From contig CM055105.1 in assembly GCA_029204225.1 (NCBI GenBank), positions 18,455,226 to 18,519,225 of the forward strand: DNA of 64,000 nt, in the 5' to 3' direction. This document shows positions 33,721 to 43,735 of this stretch, piece after piece. The notes below the pieces were generated by a model. That model did not search any database, had not been told where the DNA came from, and was given only the letters and a program-made list of their open reading frames with translations. The DNA comes from Diphasiastrum complanatum (Eukaryota > Streptophyta > Lycopodiopsida > Lycopodiales > Lycopodiaceae). The position numbers were made by a program, and so were the translations under genes. How positions within the stretch are numbered: the first letter of the stretch is position 1; every line of letters begins with the position of its first letter.

Positions 33721-34032
33721 TTGTCTGATCAGATAATTTCTCCACAAAGAAAGTCCAAAACGCATAGCCCATATTCAACGAGCAAAAGATATCAAGTAAT
33801 CGGCACAGCGCCAATACGGATTGCAATTGCGTATGTGAGAGCCCATGAAATGGCTGGAAGAGACCGCGCCGCTATGTACTTTAAAGAAACACCGAATTGC
33901 ATTAAAACCTGCATAGATCAGCAAAAAGAGAAGGTGCCTATGTTGGTTTCGGGCACTGGCCGGAAATTCTCACGTCCTGAAGATCACGCCAACATGAAGC
34001 GAAAAGAGCTTATAACGCGCCTTTGGTTCTAA
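33721..34032 (+). CDS. HTH-like DNA-binding ORF, divergent to RING-H2
   Basis: A 103-codon ORF head-to-head with the RING-H2 gene. The core pattern, IAIAYVRAHEMAGRDRAAMYF followed by Cys/Ile/Gln-rich and GTGRKFSRPEDH sections, resembles the N-terminal helix-turn-helix of pogo/CENP-B-like transposases (AYA..HGNRAAA..F, then a GRKP..FP region). Resemblance is by eye and weak. Most of it is missing from the left arm. It might instead be an exon of a host gene. Confidence 0.3.
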   Translation: MSDQIISPQRKSKTHSPYSTSKRYQVIGTAPIRIAIAYVRAHEMAGRDRAAMYFKETPNCIKTCIDQQKEKVPMLVSGTGRKFSRPEDHANMKRKELITRLWF

Positions 34033-34217
34033 AGGTAGCAGCTGGAAGGCGCAAGAAGACGGTGCTCCTCATACTAAAATTTATAGGAACCAAGTCGCCT
34101 ACTAATTTGAAACTCGGGCCTAGTCTTTTGAGTTAGACCTAGTGCATGTATCAAATTGGTTAACCTAAAGCATACTTGCTTAACTTATGCACGTATCCGA
34201 ATTGGTCAACCTAAATC

Positions 34218-34557
34218 ATAGTTGCTAAATGTTTTTGAAAACGCGTTCATAAACGCGTTTTTGAATAGCGTTTTTTAAAATGGGGGAGCGTTTCTCAAAA
34301 CCGGTTTTTTTTTTAAATTTTTTTAGTGGGCAATAAGGGTATCAAATTAAAGCATTAATTAAGGGCAATACATCTATCTAGGTTGTCGAATGGTTTGGGT
34401 ACAGTGTGGTCCAATTTAGGTGGATCAATCCCTATTTGAATCCTCCTTGACGTTCAATTACATTAATATCAATTCTTTTTTTACCTCACCGCTTTTGGAT
34501 TTAGAAACGCGTTTCTGGGAACGTTTTTGTTTAGAAACGCATTTTTGGACATCTATG
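34218..34557. mobile_element. hAT-like MITE
   Basis: 340 bp with imperfect terminal inverted repeats (CATAGTTGCTAAATG at the left; CATAGATGTCCAAAAATG when the right end is reversed), flanked by an 8-bp target duplication with one mismatch (ACCTAAAT and ATCTAAAT). AAACGCG motifs near both ends are typical of hAT termini. The left arm has only the uninserted ATCTAAGT there. Just left of it, a second TAACCTAAAGCATACTTGCT suggests a local duplication that took in the MITE end. Confidence 0.65.
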
Positions 34558-34979
34558 ATCTAAATGGATAGAGTATATTATGGGGGAGCATACTTTGAGC
34601 CATACGTGTAGTGATGATGGTTGGGCTCCCAAAGATCTAAGGATTGGGAGCCTGGAGAGATGGTGGTGTCACTCACCCTCACCATTAATGATTAGATGGT
34701 CACTTATTGGTGAAATATGCTCATTTGTGGATTTTAAAGACATGCCTTGAAATTTTAGTTTGCTTTTGTTGATGACACAAAGAATGGTGAGCATATCAAG
34801 TGTTTGATCCAAGACCAATCTTTGGCACCTATCCTCCAAGCTTATTGCAGGGCCACCACATGCACTAAACAATACTTCCCTACTCACATACAAGCCAATG
34901 CAATGATTTTTTCTAAGCTTCTCTATTCTCCATGACCATTGAGGGACTTTCTCATCTAAAACTATAGCTTTCCAAGTGT

Positions 34980-35591
34980 GTTGTCAATCTCACAGGCCCC
35001 TCAAGACTAAGCAATTCTTAATATGCAACTAAAGAATCAGATAATCACCATAGCAAGAGTTGTCATGTGCCAAACCCAATCAAATATCACTAATAATGAA
35101 ATTAAAGCCACAACAAAGAGGAAGACATACCATTCATGTTGATGTAGCCATAAAACACAAATCACAAATAGACCTCCATGGAATCATCAATAAAATTGAG
35201 AGATTCAACACAAAAAGAGAGATGAAATTTATGTAAATTGGGCACATGAGATCTAGCAAGATCTATTCCCAAGCCTCACATTCACAAAGAGGAAGCTCTC
35301 CAATGAGTCAAAAGATCTCTCAAAATGATGTCTCTTGCCCACTTATAGACAAATTCCCTTAACTAAACATAACTATCTTGAAGGATAGTTAGCCCTTGTT
35401 AAGTCTTATTAAATGTACTTTGGGCCCTTGTTGACCTATTATCCTTATCTAAGTACTTTGGAGGGCCTTAGAGAAAACCACCTTATTCTTAAGACTAATA
35501 GCTCCTTTTGGGCCCACCAAAGCTTACATTGGATATTATAATGCAGTTATAAACAGGGATGTACTAAAAGTACATGACACTCTCCCTACTT
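34980..35591 (-). mobile_element. Candidate minus-strand 3' LTR and polypurine tract
   Basis: On the minus strand AAGTAGGGAGAG (35580-35591) precedes TGTCATGTACTTTTAGTACA, an LTR-like start at 35579. The left boundary is a guess at TGTTGTCAATC near 34980. No second LTR or PBS. Confidence 0.35.
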
Positions 35592-35676
35592 GAACTTGTT
35601 TGTTCTAAAAAATGAACACTCTCGTTTGATCAGCTTGATCATCTTAGTTAAGTAGTCATGATTGAGGATGTCATGT

Positions 35677-35745
35677 TGTTGCGTTGGCGCATCAAAGGGC
35701 GCTAGGACTTGAGCAGTTTCCCCAAGACATGCTTAACATTCATCT
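35677..35745 (-). mobile_element. LTR fragment of the 25.1-27.3 kb element family
   Basis: TGTTGCGTTGGCGCATCAAAG and the following GACTTGAGCAGTTTCCCCAA match the plus-strand start of the LTRs at 25149 and 26378, with substitutions and a deletion. It shows that the family has older copies nearby. Confidence 0.75.
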
Positions 35746-36592
35746 GTTGGAATTTCATGCTTAAGCCCAATTCCATTAGGTAATGAGCATCTTGAAAAAC
35801 CTGTTTATACTTATTATGGAGAAAAAAAAACCCCTACAAAACAGAGGAGGCTCGATTTTCTACTTAAAGACCAAAAAAATTCAGGATCGAATTTTTTTGA
35901 CCCAATGTCAATCCCATCAATGAAGGAATTTTTGACTTTGGATCGAATCGAAATAGGCCTGATTTTTCCGACCCTGGAAAATCTGAGCCTATGTATAAAT
36001 TTCAATCCTTCGTACTGTCAACTCGAAAATCCGACCTATGTTGCGACGTTGACAGTCCGCCTATCTCTGTACAGACATTCACTATAAAATGACAGCTACC
36101 TACTGCTGGAAAAATGTAGTTAATTAAGTAGGTCAATGTAAGCTTTCAATGTACTGATCATCTGACTTCCAATTATCAAGGAAGATCTATTGTAGTCAGT
36201 TTTCTGATCAGGTTATCATCCTACATACATTACTTAGTTCATAGTTGTCATTTTTGGTAGGTAGTAAGTCAGGTAATCTTATGTGTATTCCACTACGAAT
36301 GCTTTCTAATCTCGAATGAAGCATGGTTGTCTCAGATGCCTGATTGTTTTTTTGCTCCCTTCATGGTTGTCTTTGACACCTACCAAACATTCCTCCATTC
36401 GATCTAAGTCAATGTTGATGTTGTAGTTTGGTAAAGATCTGGTAATGTTCTTTATGTTGGAGCTCTGTTTTCTATTTTGCACCTAATATCTTCGAGAGCC
36501 CTCCAACAAGAAGATGTAGCTACCTTTACAAATTAAGTCACTGTTATTCTACAAGTAGTCAAGCTCTTATTTCTACTCTTGAGCCAAATCAT
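35746..36592. other. Possible LTR-type sequence, no gene
   Basis: CTGTTGGAATTTCATG near 35743 resembles a copia LTR start, and ATGTATAAATTTC near 35991 could be a TATA region. A copia integrase relic follows on the same strand. No second LTR to test this. Confidence 0.25.
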
Positions 36593-36972
36593 TTGTTGTG
36601 GCATTTCAGACTAGGCCATTTAAATTTCAAGAGTATTCAAGAAATGTCAGATCAGAACTTAGTGCAAGATCTTCCCTCTATTAGCAAATCTGATTTTCCA
36701 TGTGAAAGCTGTATTATCAGCAAGTATGCTAAAAGTCCATTCACTTCAGATTCTATTCATACTTCTAGAGATTTGCTAGATCTTGTACATAGTTACCTTG
36801 TGGCCCAATGCTGACTTCTTCCACATGGGGAGATTTTTACTTTCTGACTTTTATCGATGACTTTTCTAGGAAAACTGCTATTTACTTTTTGAAGAATAAA
36901 TCCGATACTTTAAGATTCTTCAAGCATTTCAAGGCATCTGCAAAAAAACAGACCCAGAGAACAATCAAAGCT
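36593..36972 (+). pseudogene. Ty1/copia pre-integrase and integrase fragment
   Basis: LWHFRLGHLNFKSIQ and CESCIISKYAKS form the HH-CC pre-integrase region. LLDLVHSYL follows, where the first catalytic Asp (HSD) has become Tyr and one base is missing, then in the next frame CGPMLTSSTWGDFYFLTFIDDFSR. The sequence ends at IKAH with a stop near 36976, before the second Asp. Confidence 0.88.
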
Positions 36973-36973
36973 C

Positions 36974-37010
36974 ATTAGGGCCTTTTTTGAACTCAAAAAG
37001 GGCCTCTTCA
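36974..37010. repeat. Possible DNA-transposon end
   Basis: TTAGGGCCTTTTTTGAACTC followed by AAAAAGGGCCTC. TTA plus GGGCC..TTTTT resembles PIF/Harbinger termini and TWA target sites, and it cuts the copia integrase abruptly. No matching right end was found. Confidence 0.3.
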
Positions 37011-38167
37011 CAAATTATAATTTAGTGTTAATGACGCCATGTGTACCAATAAGAGTGTGACAAATGAGGTGGGATGGTCCATATGATATGGCAAATTCAA
37101 ATAGTAGACTGTGGACCCACATGGTAAACTTCTTAATGTTAACCCTACATTAACCCTACACTTGGCAGCCCTAGAAAATAGCATTAACTACACCTTTAGT
37201 ACATCCATCACATAGACTTCACCTAGGAGAGAACTTACCTATTTACCCAAGCATATGTTGTGAACCTACTTTTCACTACAACTATTCCTTTCTACAGTCC
37301 ATCTCTCAACGACATTTTTTTGCTCCCATTTATCTATTCTCAATAGATCGTGTTTCTTTATCTCGTTACTATTCACTTTTTCTTGGTTAAAGTTAGGACA
37401 CTATCTCTTATCCAATATATCATTTACACCAGACATCATGACTTCTAGCCAGTCAAGGAAGCCAAAAAACCAACTGAATTCTATTGTTGCACAAATCAAA
37501 GACTCCAATGGGGATTGGGTGCCTACGACACTTTCAACTCTTGATTGGATCCTCATGCAACCCTCTGGCAAAGGAATTCACAAAGTTGCAAAGAGAAAAA
37601 AAAAAACAATCAAGACTACCACTGGAAAGGTAGAATTCATGAATTCAAAATAGATCATCATGGAGATTTTCATGCCAAAGTACAACACATGTAGATGCGT
37701 CGAGATATTTTGTTGGACACGGCAGTTGCTGATAGAAGCATACCTTCACATTGTAAATTTTACATCCTTTATTGTCATGTAAATTTTGTATTATGAATAT
37801 TGTTCCATCGTTTAGCTAAACAGTGACAATAGTAATTGCGCTTGTGTAGACATTTTTCCTTCAAAAAGCTTCGAGTGGCAACATGTAAAGTCGTTACAGG
37901 AATTTTTCTTGCCATACATGCAAACTATGGTGAATTGATATATGGTGGTCTTTCATCTACGGCTCTCACTAACATGGGTATCTACTTTTATGATCATATG
38001 TACAAAGTTCCAAAAAGGAACTTTGGCCATGGAAAATTATTACCCATTTTTTAACTTGCAAATAATTCTCTTGAGTGGCCCTGTGTTGATCAATTGACTA
38101 TTGAATTAACAAAGACACAACTCGTGAGAGAGATTACAATGAACATGAAGCCAACATTTGGTTCTAA
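37011..38167. other. No gene recognised; small ORFs only
   Basis: Includes a 71-codon Lys-rich ORF (37438-37653) and a 72-codon ORF (37836-38054) on the plus strand, neither of which I recognise. They could be upstream exons of the gene at 38168-38677, but no splice phases could be matched convincingly. Confidence 0.25.
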
Positions 38168-38677
38168 ATGACTAGTGTCTTTCTACCGATCACTCTAGTT
38201 GTTGCGATATTCAAAGAAATTCCATTTAAGAAAACAAATACAATGTGGGCGTGGAAAGCCGCAGAGGCCTCATTGTTGGATAATGTACTTACCTCTTGGG
38301 ATTCAAGGGAAGTAGAACACAAAGGGGGTTTGATAAAGTGTAATCTTTGTCATGAAACCCATCTCCCACATGATGAAATACGTGAAGCGTGCATCAACAG
38401 TGGGTGGAATCTAGAAGACTTACGAGCTCTGCTTGAATTGACATTTGTTGATGTGCCCACAAATTTCATCTTCAATATTGATGGACAAGATGTATGTCTT
38501 TAAAATCACTTTTCTATAATCCACTTTATTAGGATTTCTGTGCACGGTGTCTAACATGTGTAGCAACGATTAATACTAATACTAGTGTCTGATTTGCAGA
38601 TTAGGAAACGTGCGGAAAAGGACCGTGCTTGCAATTCACTAATAAATTCTGCAACATTAAAAATTCAGTGGGACTGA
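38168..38677 (+). CDS. Unrecognised two-exon gene
   Basis: Exon 1 (38168-38491) ends GGACAAGAT before GTATGT. A 108-bp intron with CTAAT-type branch motifs ends TTTGCAG. Exon 2 (38600-38677) continues in phase with IRKRAEKDRACN and stops after QWD. The protein would be 133 residues from the first Met, with a CNLC pair and the MWAWKAAEASLLDNV, GWNLEDLRALLELTF and FIFNIDGQD segments. The CxxC hints at a zinc site. I do not know the family. The true start may lie upstream in another exon. Confidence 0.5.
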
Positions 38678-39004
38678 TGTTCTTTTATTCATCAACGTAC
38701 AACAATAGCGGTGTTCATGAATTTATTTGGAATATACATGTACTGGACCTAAAAAGTTTTTTAAATTGAACTTTCGAATGCAAGGAATTTTAATGGGAAT
38801 GTGTTGTTATGCCACATCTGTGTATTTTCCATGATGGATTTGGGATTGAATGGGGATTAGAGTTTTAGTTATTGTAATGTAAGTGTGTATGGTGCAATAC
38901 TATTTTTGGAAAGTCTAATTTTTTCAAAACACTCATTATTACAAATAGAAGTCTCCCAAATAAAAGAGTACATGGTGCCTCATTTTCACACTTCACCCTT
39001 TCGG

Positions 39005-39414
39005 TAAGACAGAGAAGGACCCCACCACCACCTTGGGAAGGAAAGGACCTTCAAAGGATGCAACCACCCCCACCAAGGTAACGATGAAAGCCACGAATTG
39101 CAAAGTGCTTAAAAGAGATCAAACAGTATCAGAAGTAAACTGCATTCCTTATACCAAGAGCCCCCTTCATTCGGCTAGTAAAGGAAGTTATTGACGAATT
39201 TAGATTAGGTTTTAGAGTCATGACAGAGGCTATATTAGCCATCCAAGAAGCTGTTGTTGAGACGTACATCGCTCAACTACTTGGTGATGCTAACCTATGT
39301 GCAATCCATAGGAAAAGGGTGACAATATTGCCCAAGGATCTTATTTTAGCACGTAGATTGAGAGACGAGAGAAAAATCTGTGTAAAATCCTATGTTTTTT
39401 CTCAAAGACTTTAA
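39005..39414 (+). pseudogene. Histone H3-like pseudogene
   Basis: The frame ending at 39414 reads the H3 fold: EIKQYQK (H3 REIRKYQK), FLIPRAPFIRLVKEV (first helix), ILAIQEAVVETYI (long central helix) and NLCAIHRKRVTILPKD followed by LARRLRDERK (loop 2 and last helix). A TAA at 39136-39138 replaces the Ser after QK. The normal stop is lost, adding about 11 residues. The tail, in another frame, is Thr/Lys-rich (GRKGPSKDATTPTK). Canonical H3 is highly conserved, so this degree of change and the breaks point to an old, intronless relic. The LCAIHxKRV box is strong evidence; variant type is unclear. Confidence 0.8.
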
Positions 39415-39529
39415 TTGAATTTTGTGATATGTTTTGTTTTTGCCATTCAAGTTCCAAGATTTTTGTTTAAAATTGAAAAAATAGTCTTTGAATCACAAAT
39501 CTTGTAAGCCGGGATGCAAAAGGCTTATC

Positions 39530-39796
39530 TCATTTCCATATATATGTCAAGACTAAGTTGAATGGAATCCACGTCACTATTGAGCCTGGAATTTTGATTG
39601 CATAAGGCAGTAAATTCTCTGCCACATAATCACTAACAAACCGGAACTCTTCAATATTAGCCCGAAGAGTGGCGAGGGTATCTATTTGTGCTGTAAACAT
39701 ACTATATATGCGATCTATCTGATCAACAAATGGTGTGCTGGCTAGTAAATTTGCTAACTGCAACTTACATGACTCCATAATGAATGCACAAATCAA
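39530..39796 (-). CDS. Unrecognised minus-strand ORF
   Basis: An 88-codon ORF with a regular, mostly helical composition (QLANLLASTPFVDQIDRIYS) and no Met-rich or low-complexity bias. I do not recognise it. It lies downstream of the other minus-strand protein at 40.03-40.72 kb and might be part of the same element. Confidence 0.25.
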   Translation of the reverse strand: MICAFIMESCKLQLANLLASTPFVDQIDRIYSMFTAQIDTLATLRANIEEFRFVSDYVAENLLPYAIKIPGSIVTWIPFNLVLTYIWK

Positions 39797-40033
39797 TTAC
39801 GCACTAATACAAACTAATAGATAGTTGGAAGAGATAGACATTACAAGAGAGCAAGGAATGTATGCACATGAAAATGAGAACTCAAGGTCTTACATAGGGG
39901 TCACCTTACCATAAATGAAAATGAATAAAAGCCATGTCAAATCAACATCTATTAATAGTAATATAAAAAAATTAACTCACAAAAATTATATTATATAATA
40001 TTCATAAAATTGAATATCATCTCAAAATCCGTA

Positions 40034-40715
40034 CTATGCAATTTCATCAATGTTTGCCGTTTCAATATCAACAGGGTTTGTCGGTTGGGCATTGATGTTT
40101 TCCACTCCATTGGAAATCACTGGACGAGGTACCCATCTCTTTCCAACGCGAAGTCTAAACATTCGCCATTCTCTATGTCTTATGTTTGCATTGGATGAAA
40201 TCCAAGCTGCTCTTCTAGTTGAGTTAGAGGATGAGATTATCGAACTCAATCCTTCATTTTCGGTACCTTTAATTCTTTGTATGCTCAAAATTCCTCGATA
40301 GAACCATTGAAAAATCTCAACCAATGCATTGCTAAGTCCTTTTCCTCCATCATGTCGTGAATTTTTGAAATATGCAGCCTTTGCATTTTAGTGACTTTTT
40401 TCCATCCCTTGTGTGTTCCAAATAGATAGTGATCCATATGTTTTCATAAATTAAGGTCCATGAGTATACAGAATATGTTGTTGACATTAAAATATTATTA
40501 GTGAGATCATTTCAAATAAATGAAACAAATTTTGAAATAAGAGATACCATTGAGAAAAAATTACCATATAGTGAGTGATGTGTGTTTCTCCCCATGCAAC
40601 AATCATCAATTTAATGAAAATTTGTACTTCTCTCGGATACCTATCACAATCCTCATCCTTTCCATTTCGCATATTCATGGTTAATGACAAAGCATCAAAT
40701 GCTTGCCATATGCAC
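40034..40715 (-). pseudogene. Unrecognised protein, possibly a transposon protein
   Basis: The upstream part reads WQAFDALSLTMNM, DRYPREVQIFIKLM and GETHITHYM, ending at a donor-like GTAATT (about 40556). The downstream part reads YGSLSIWNTQGMEKSH, a stop, then AKAAYFKNSRHDGGKG, NALVEIFQWFYR and a basic, Arg/Trp-rich end (HREWRMFRLRVGKRW) before a stop at 40034. It looks like a conserved protein rather than chance sequence. I cannot name the family. A clear acceptor before YGSL was not found. At about 40715 it abuts a gypsy RT. Confidence 0.45.
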
Positions 40716-41260
40716 ATGAAACTCAATGGACCAATTGGGTGGCCGTAAGATTGGTGCTGAAACCAATGCATCCTTAAGTTTTTGAAAAGCCTTTAGGGCT
40801 TTCTCATTCCAATGTGGATCCGTTGTGAGTTTGTAAATTGGTCGTGCTAACTCCGCAAAATTTAGAAAGAAAATCTTGTAATAGTTAGCATGACCCATAA
40901 AGATGTAGACCTCGCGGATCATTCCTGGTGGTGGAAGATCAACAATGATCCTGATTTTTGATAGGTCTGTGGCAATCCCATGTCTAGATACTATATGGCC
41001 GAGAATCAAGCCATGTGTAATCCAAAATTGACATTTTTCTGGATTCAAGGAGATCTGGAATTCGCGACATTTTTGTAGCACCTTCTCCAGATTGGATAAG
41101 TGTTTGGAGTCTGGTCCATGCACTCACAGATCATCTAAGAAAATTTTCAGAAATTTTTGCAAATACTCTTTGAACGCCGCCTGCATGACTCGTTGGAAGG
41201 TGCTTGGGGCATTACAAAGTCCGAATGGCATCACCTTATGTTTGTGTAATTTTGTCATTT
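40716..41260 (-). pseudogene. Ty3/gypsy reverse transcriptase fragment
   Basis: In element direction: HKVMPFGLCNAPSTFQRVM, KIFLDDL (catalytic Asp-Asp) then a stop, then HLSNLEKVLQKCREF, LNPEKCQFW and ILGHIVSRHGI, ending in the RNase H approach ILRPPNWSIEFHVH. The RT N-terminus is missing, replaced by an acidic Ser-rich stretch joined to gag. Confidence 0.9.
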
Positions 41261-41420
41261 GTTCCAACAACAGTTCTGTGGATAGAGTGGAAGCAGTTGA
41301 TGATGATGACGCTATCGAGAAAGTAGGAGTATGGATGAATGGATATTCGTCATCCGATCTCTCATCCTCTTCCCTGATGGCATCTTCCATAGCTTCTTGT
41401 AGAGTAGTGTATTGCTCCCA

Positions 41421-41732
41421 TCATTTTCGTTCTCTCCTGATGCTACGTGGTAAGCCTGCAAAGAACCACATGATCACCGCATGATCGGGAGTTAGGACTG
41501 CACTGCACTCAGATCTTAGATGTTTGACCCACGCAATATAGTCCTTGACCCTTTCTCTTTTCCCCATCTTGACCTTGCTGAGTAGGAGAAATGGGTCTCT
41601 TAGAAACTTCCTTGGTTTAAAGCGCGTGATGAGAGCCGCTTTAACCGCTTCCCAGATGGATTTCTCTTCTTCTGACAGATTAAAAAACCAATCTTGAGCC
41701 ACCGCTACTAGTGACATGGGAAACAACATCAA
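41421..41732 (-). pseudogene. Ty3/gypsy gag fragment
   Basis: A retrotransposon gag domain: SLVAVAQDWFFNLSEEE, IWEAVKAALITRFKP and MGKRERVKDYIAWVKHLRSEC. In element order it lies directly upstream of the RT fragment, so protease and the RT start have been deleted. Gag-like reading may continue weakly up to about 41900. Confidence 0.85.
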
Positions 41733-42213
41733 CTTCTCTGCAGGTGTCCGATCGCCGTAGATTTCACAAGCTTGCTAGTAGATATGGAGGAAGCGGATGG
41801 GATCTGATGATCCGTTGTATTTTAGTATCTCCATCTGAGGTGCCCTTCGGACCGCTTGCAAGAGAGCGACAGGTACGGGTTGACCCATTGGATCCATTGG
41901 CACTGGTTCCAGTTATGCCTCTTGTTGCACAGCTGCTAATCTGGGAAGGTGTGATGCTTGATTCACTATCCTTCTTGCTACTGATCGTCCAGATCTCAGA
42001 TTCATCCGATGGTGGAGTCCAAGATAGTTGGATCTTACTTGTACAGTGGTATGCAATCTGGATCTTACAGATTTGATCAAACTAATAGGCCGATGTTGAG
42101 GATTCAGGCCTTGTACGGTGGTTTTTCCTTGATAACTTTTTACTCCTTGCACTGATTGTCTTGAGATTTTGATAGTAGTTGGATCTGATGCAGATCTTTC
42201 CATTGATCTAGTT

Positions 42214-42790
42214 TGCGAGGGTTTTTTTTTAGTGCGAGGGTTGGCTGTGCGAGGGTTCTTCAGCTGTTTTGCAGACAAAAACTTTGATATCTCTCAGATC
42301 ATTGGGAAGTAACTCTCGGAAGGATCATAGGAGCTGGATCTGGCCCAGATTTGACTCTGAAAATCTTTGCAAGAGTTAACTCTCACATAAAGTGAAAATT
42401 TCACTGTTTGCGAGGGTTCAAAACCACTAATTTGGCTTGATCTTCACCAATAGTACTAACTCTCGCAGACTTCTTCACTAATGGAGATTGACATTCTGGA
42501 TCGATTGAAATGGTCTGTGAGAGTTCTCTATAGAAGGATTTGTTGGATCTTTACTTTTTAGTGATTTTTTAACACTTAAACCCAATTTTCTGCTCACTGG
42601 AATCAAACTAACTCTCGTAGACTCTTCTGTGTCCTAGTCTCATTGAGATGGAATTTCAAAATTCTCTACGAGGGTTCTTGACCACTGGAACTAAAAAATT
42701 TAGTGTTTGCGAGGGTTCTTTGGTACTTTCCCATCTTTTTTTCACTGGGAACTCTCGCACAAGTACTTAAATTTTGAACTAACTCTCGCA
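42214..42790. repeat. Cluster of GCGAGGGTT motifs in both orientations
   Basis: TGCGAGGGTT or a close variant occurs near 42214, 42233, 42248, 42409, 42665 and 42706. The reverse form, AACTCTCGCA or a variant, occurs near 42310, 42371, 42459, 42609, 42750 and 42779. Spacing is irregular and there is no ORF. It lies upstream, in element direction, of the minus-strand gypsy gag and could be part of its leader. Confidence 0.7.
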
Positions 42791-42799
42791 AGCTTCACT

Positions 42800-43735
42800 G
42801 TGTCCTGATGGCATACATTTGTATAACAACCAAAATATTGAGTTTATTTCTCTCAATATAAAAGCAGACTCACATTAACCTAGATGATGAGGCTTAAACC
42901 ACTTTGTTGCCACTTTAAATTGATGTGCTATAAGTATCTAAAAACTTAGAAGACTATTCTACTCTATAAAGACAACACTTTTAGCCAATATAAAAAAAGA
43001 TATGTAAATAGCATGTATATTTCAATTTTGGTATTTTACTATCATATTGCATTTATCTACAAGATACAATCTTGTTATGCTATTATGTAGCTTTCAACCA
43101 AAATTGTCATTAGCAAAAGGACAATCAACAAAGAACTTTTTTTTTTAAAACAGACACTAAATGATAGATTATGTGAAAGAAAGCTCTAGATAGAACAAAT
43201 ATTTATGTGAAGACACAAAATTAGAAGATTAAATTTGATGTCAGAGTAAAAATTCTACTTAAGATGTGTACATTTTAAGAAATCCAATGATTGGTAAGTG
43301 TGCCAAGTTACTTCCAAGGTAAGAGAAATTTTAGATTTTTTCTATACGTTGTCTAGACTGGACATGAAGTTATTGTCTAGATTATGGCGAGTTTGCAAAA
43401 GAATTGATCTGATGTGCAGAGTATCAACAAAAATTCCCAATGGCCGAGAGTCCCCTCTCAAGAATAAGATATCACCATCAGTATAAAAATCCCTGAAATT
43501 CCTTGTTGTAGTTGAAGAGTGGATATCATTGTAGTTCCATAAACTCAACCACAATGTTGTAGGAGGAGCCCCCGAACCACTCCCTAGTTTAGGGGATACA
43601 AGGGTGCTACGACCTGATTGATTCCATGAAGGGAATATGTTAGTACATTTGTGTTACATCAGCCATTTATTTGTCAATATCATCAGTTTACATTACTATC
43701 ACTAAGTTTACATCACCCTTTCATGGAATGTTAAG
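42800..43735. other. No gene recognised
   Basis: AT-rich sequence with short ORFs on both strands and no motif I recognise. Confidence 0.4.

Larger units (their letters stand above)
32045..34800 (-). repeat. Inverted duplication, right arm
   Basis: Reverse complement of 23787-28075. Relative to the left arm it lacks the LTR element, has a 340-bp MITE (34218-34557), a 46-bp tandem duplication (32134-32225) and about 290 bp (33627-33912) that the left arm lacks. Matching sequence is found on both sides of each difference. Confidence 0.88.

Noticed and set aside
40780-40810. Right end for the possible Harbinger-like element (AAGCCTTTAGGGCTTT)
   Set aside because: It lies inside the gypsy RT reading frame and does not match the left terminus well.
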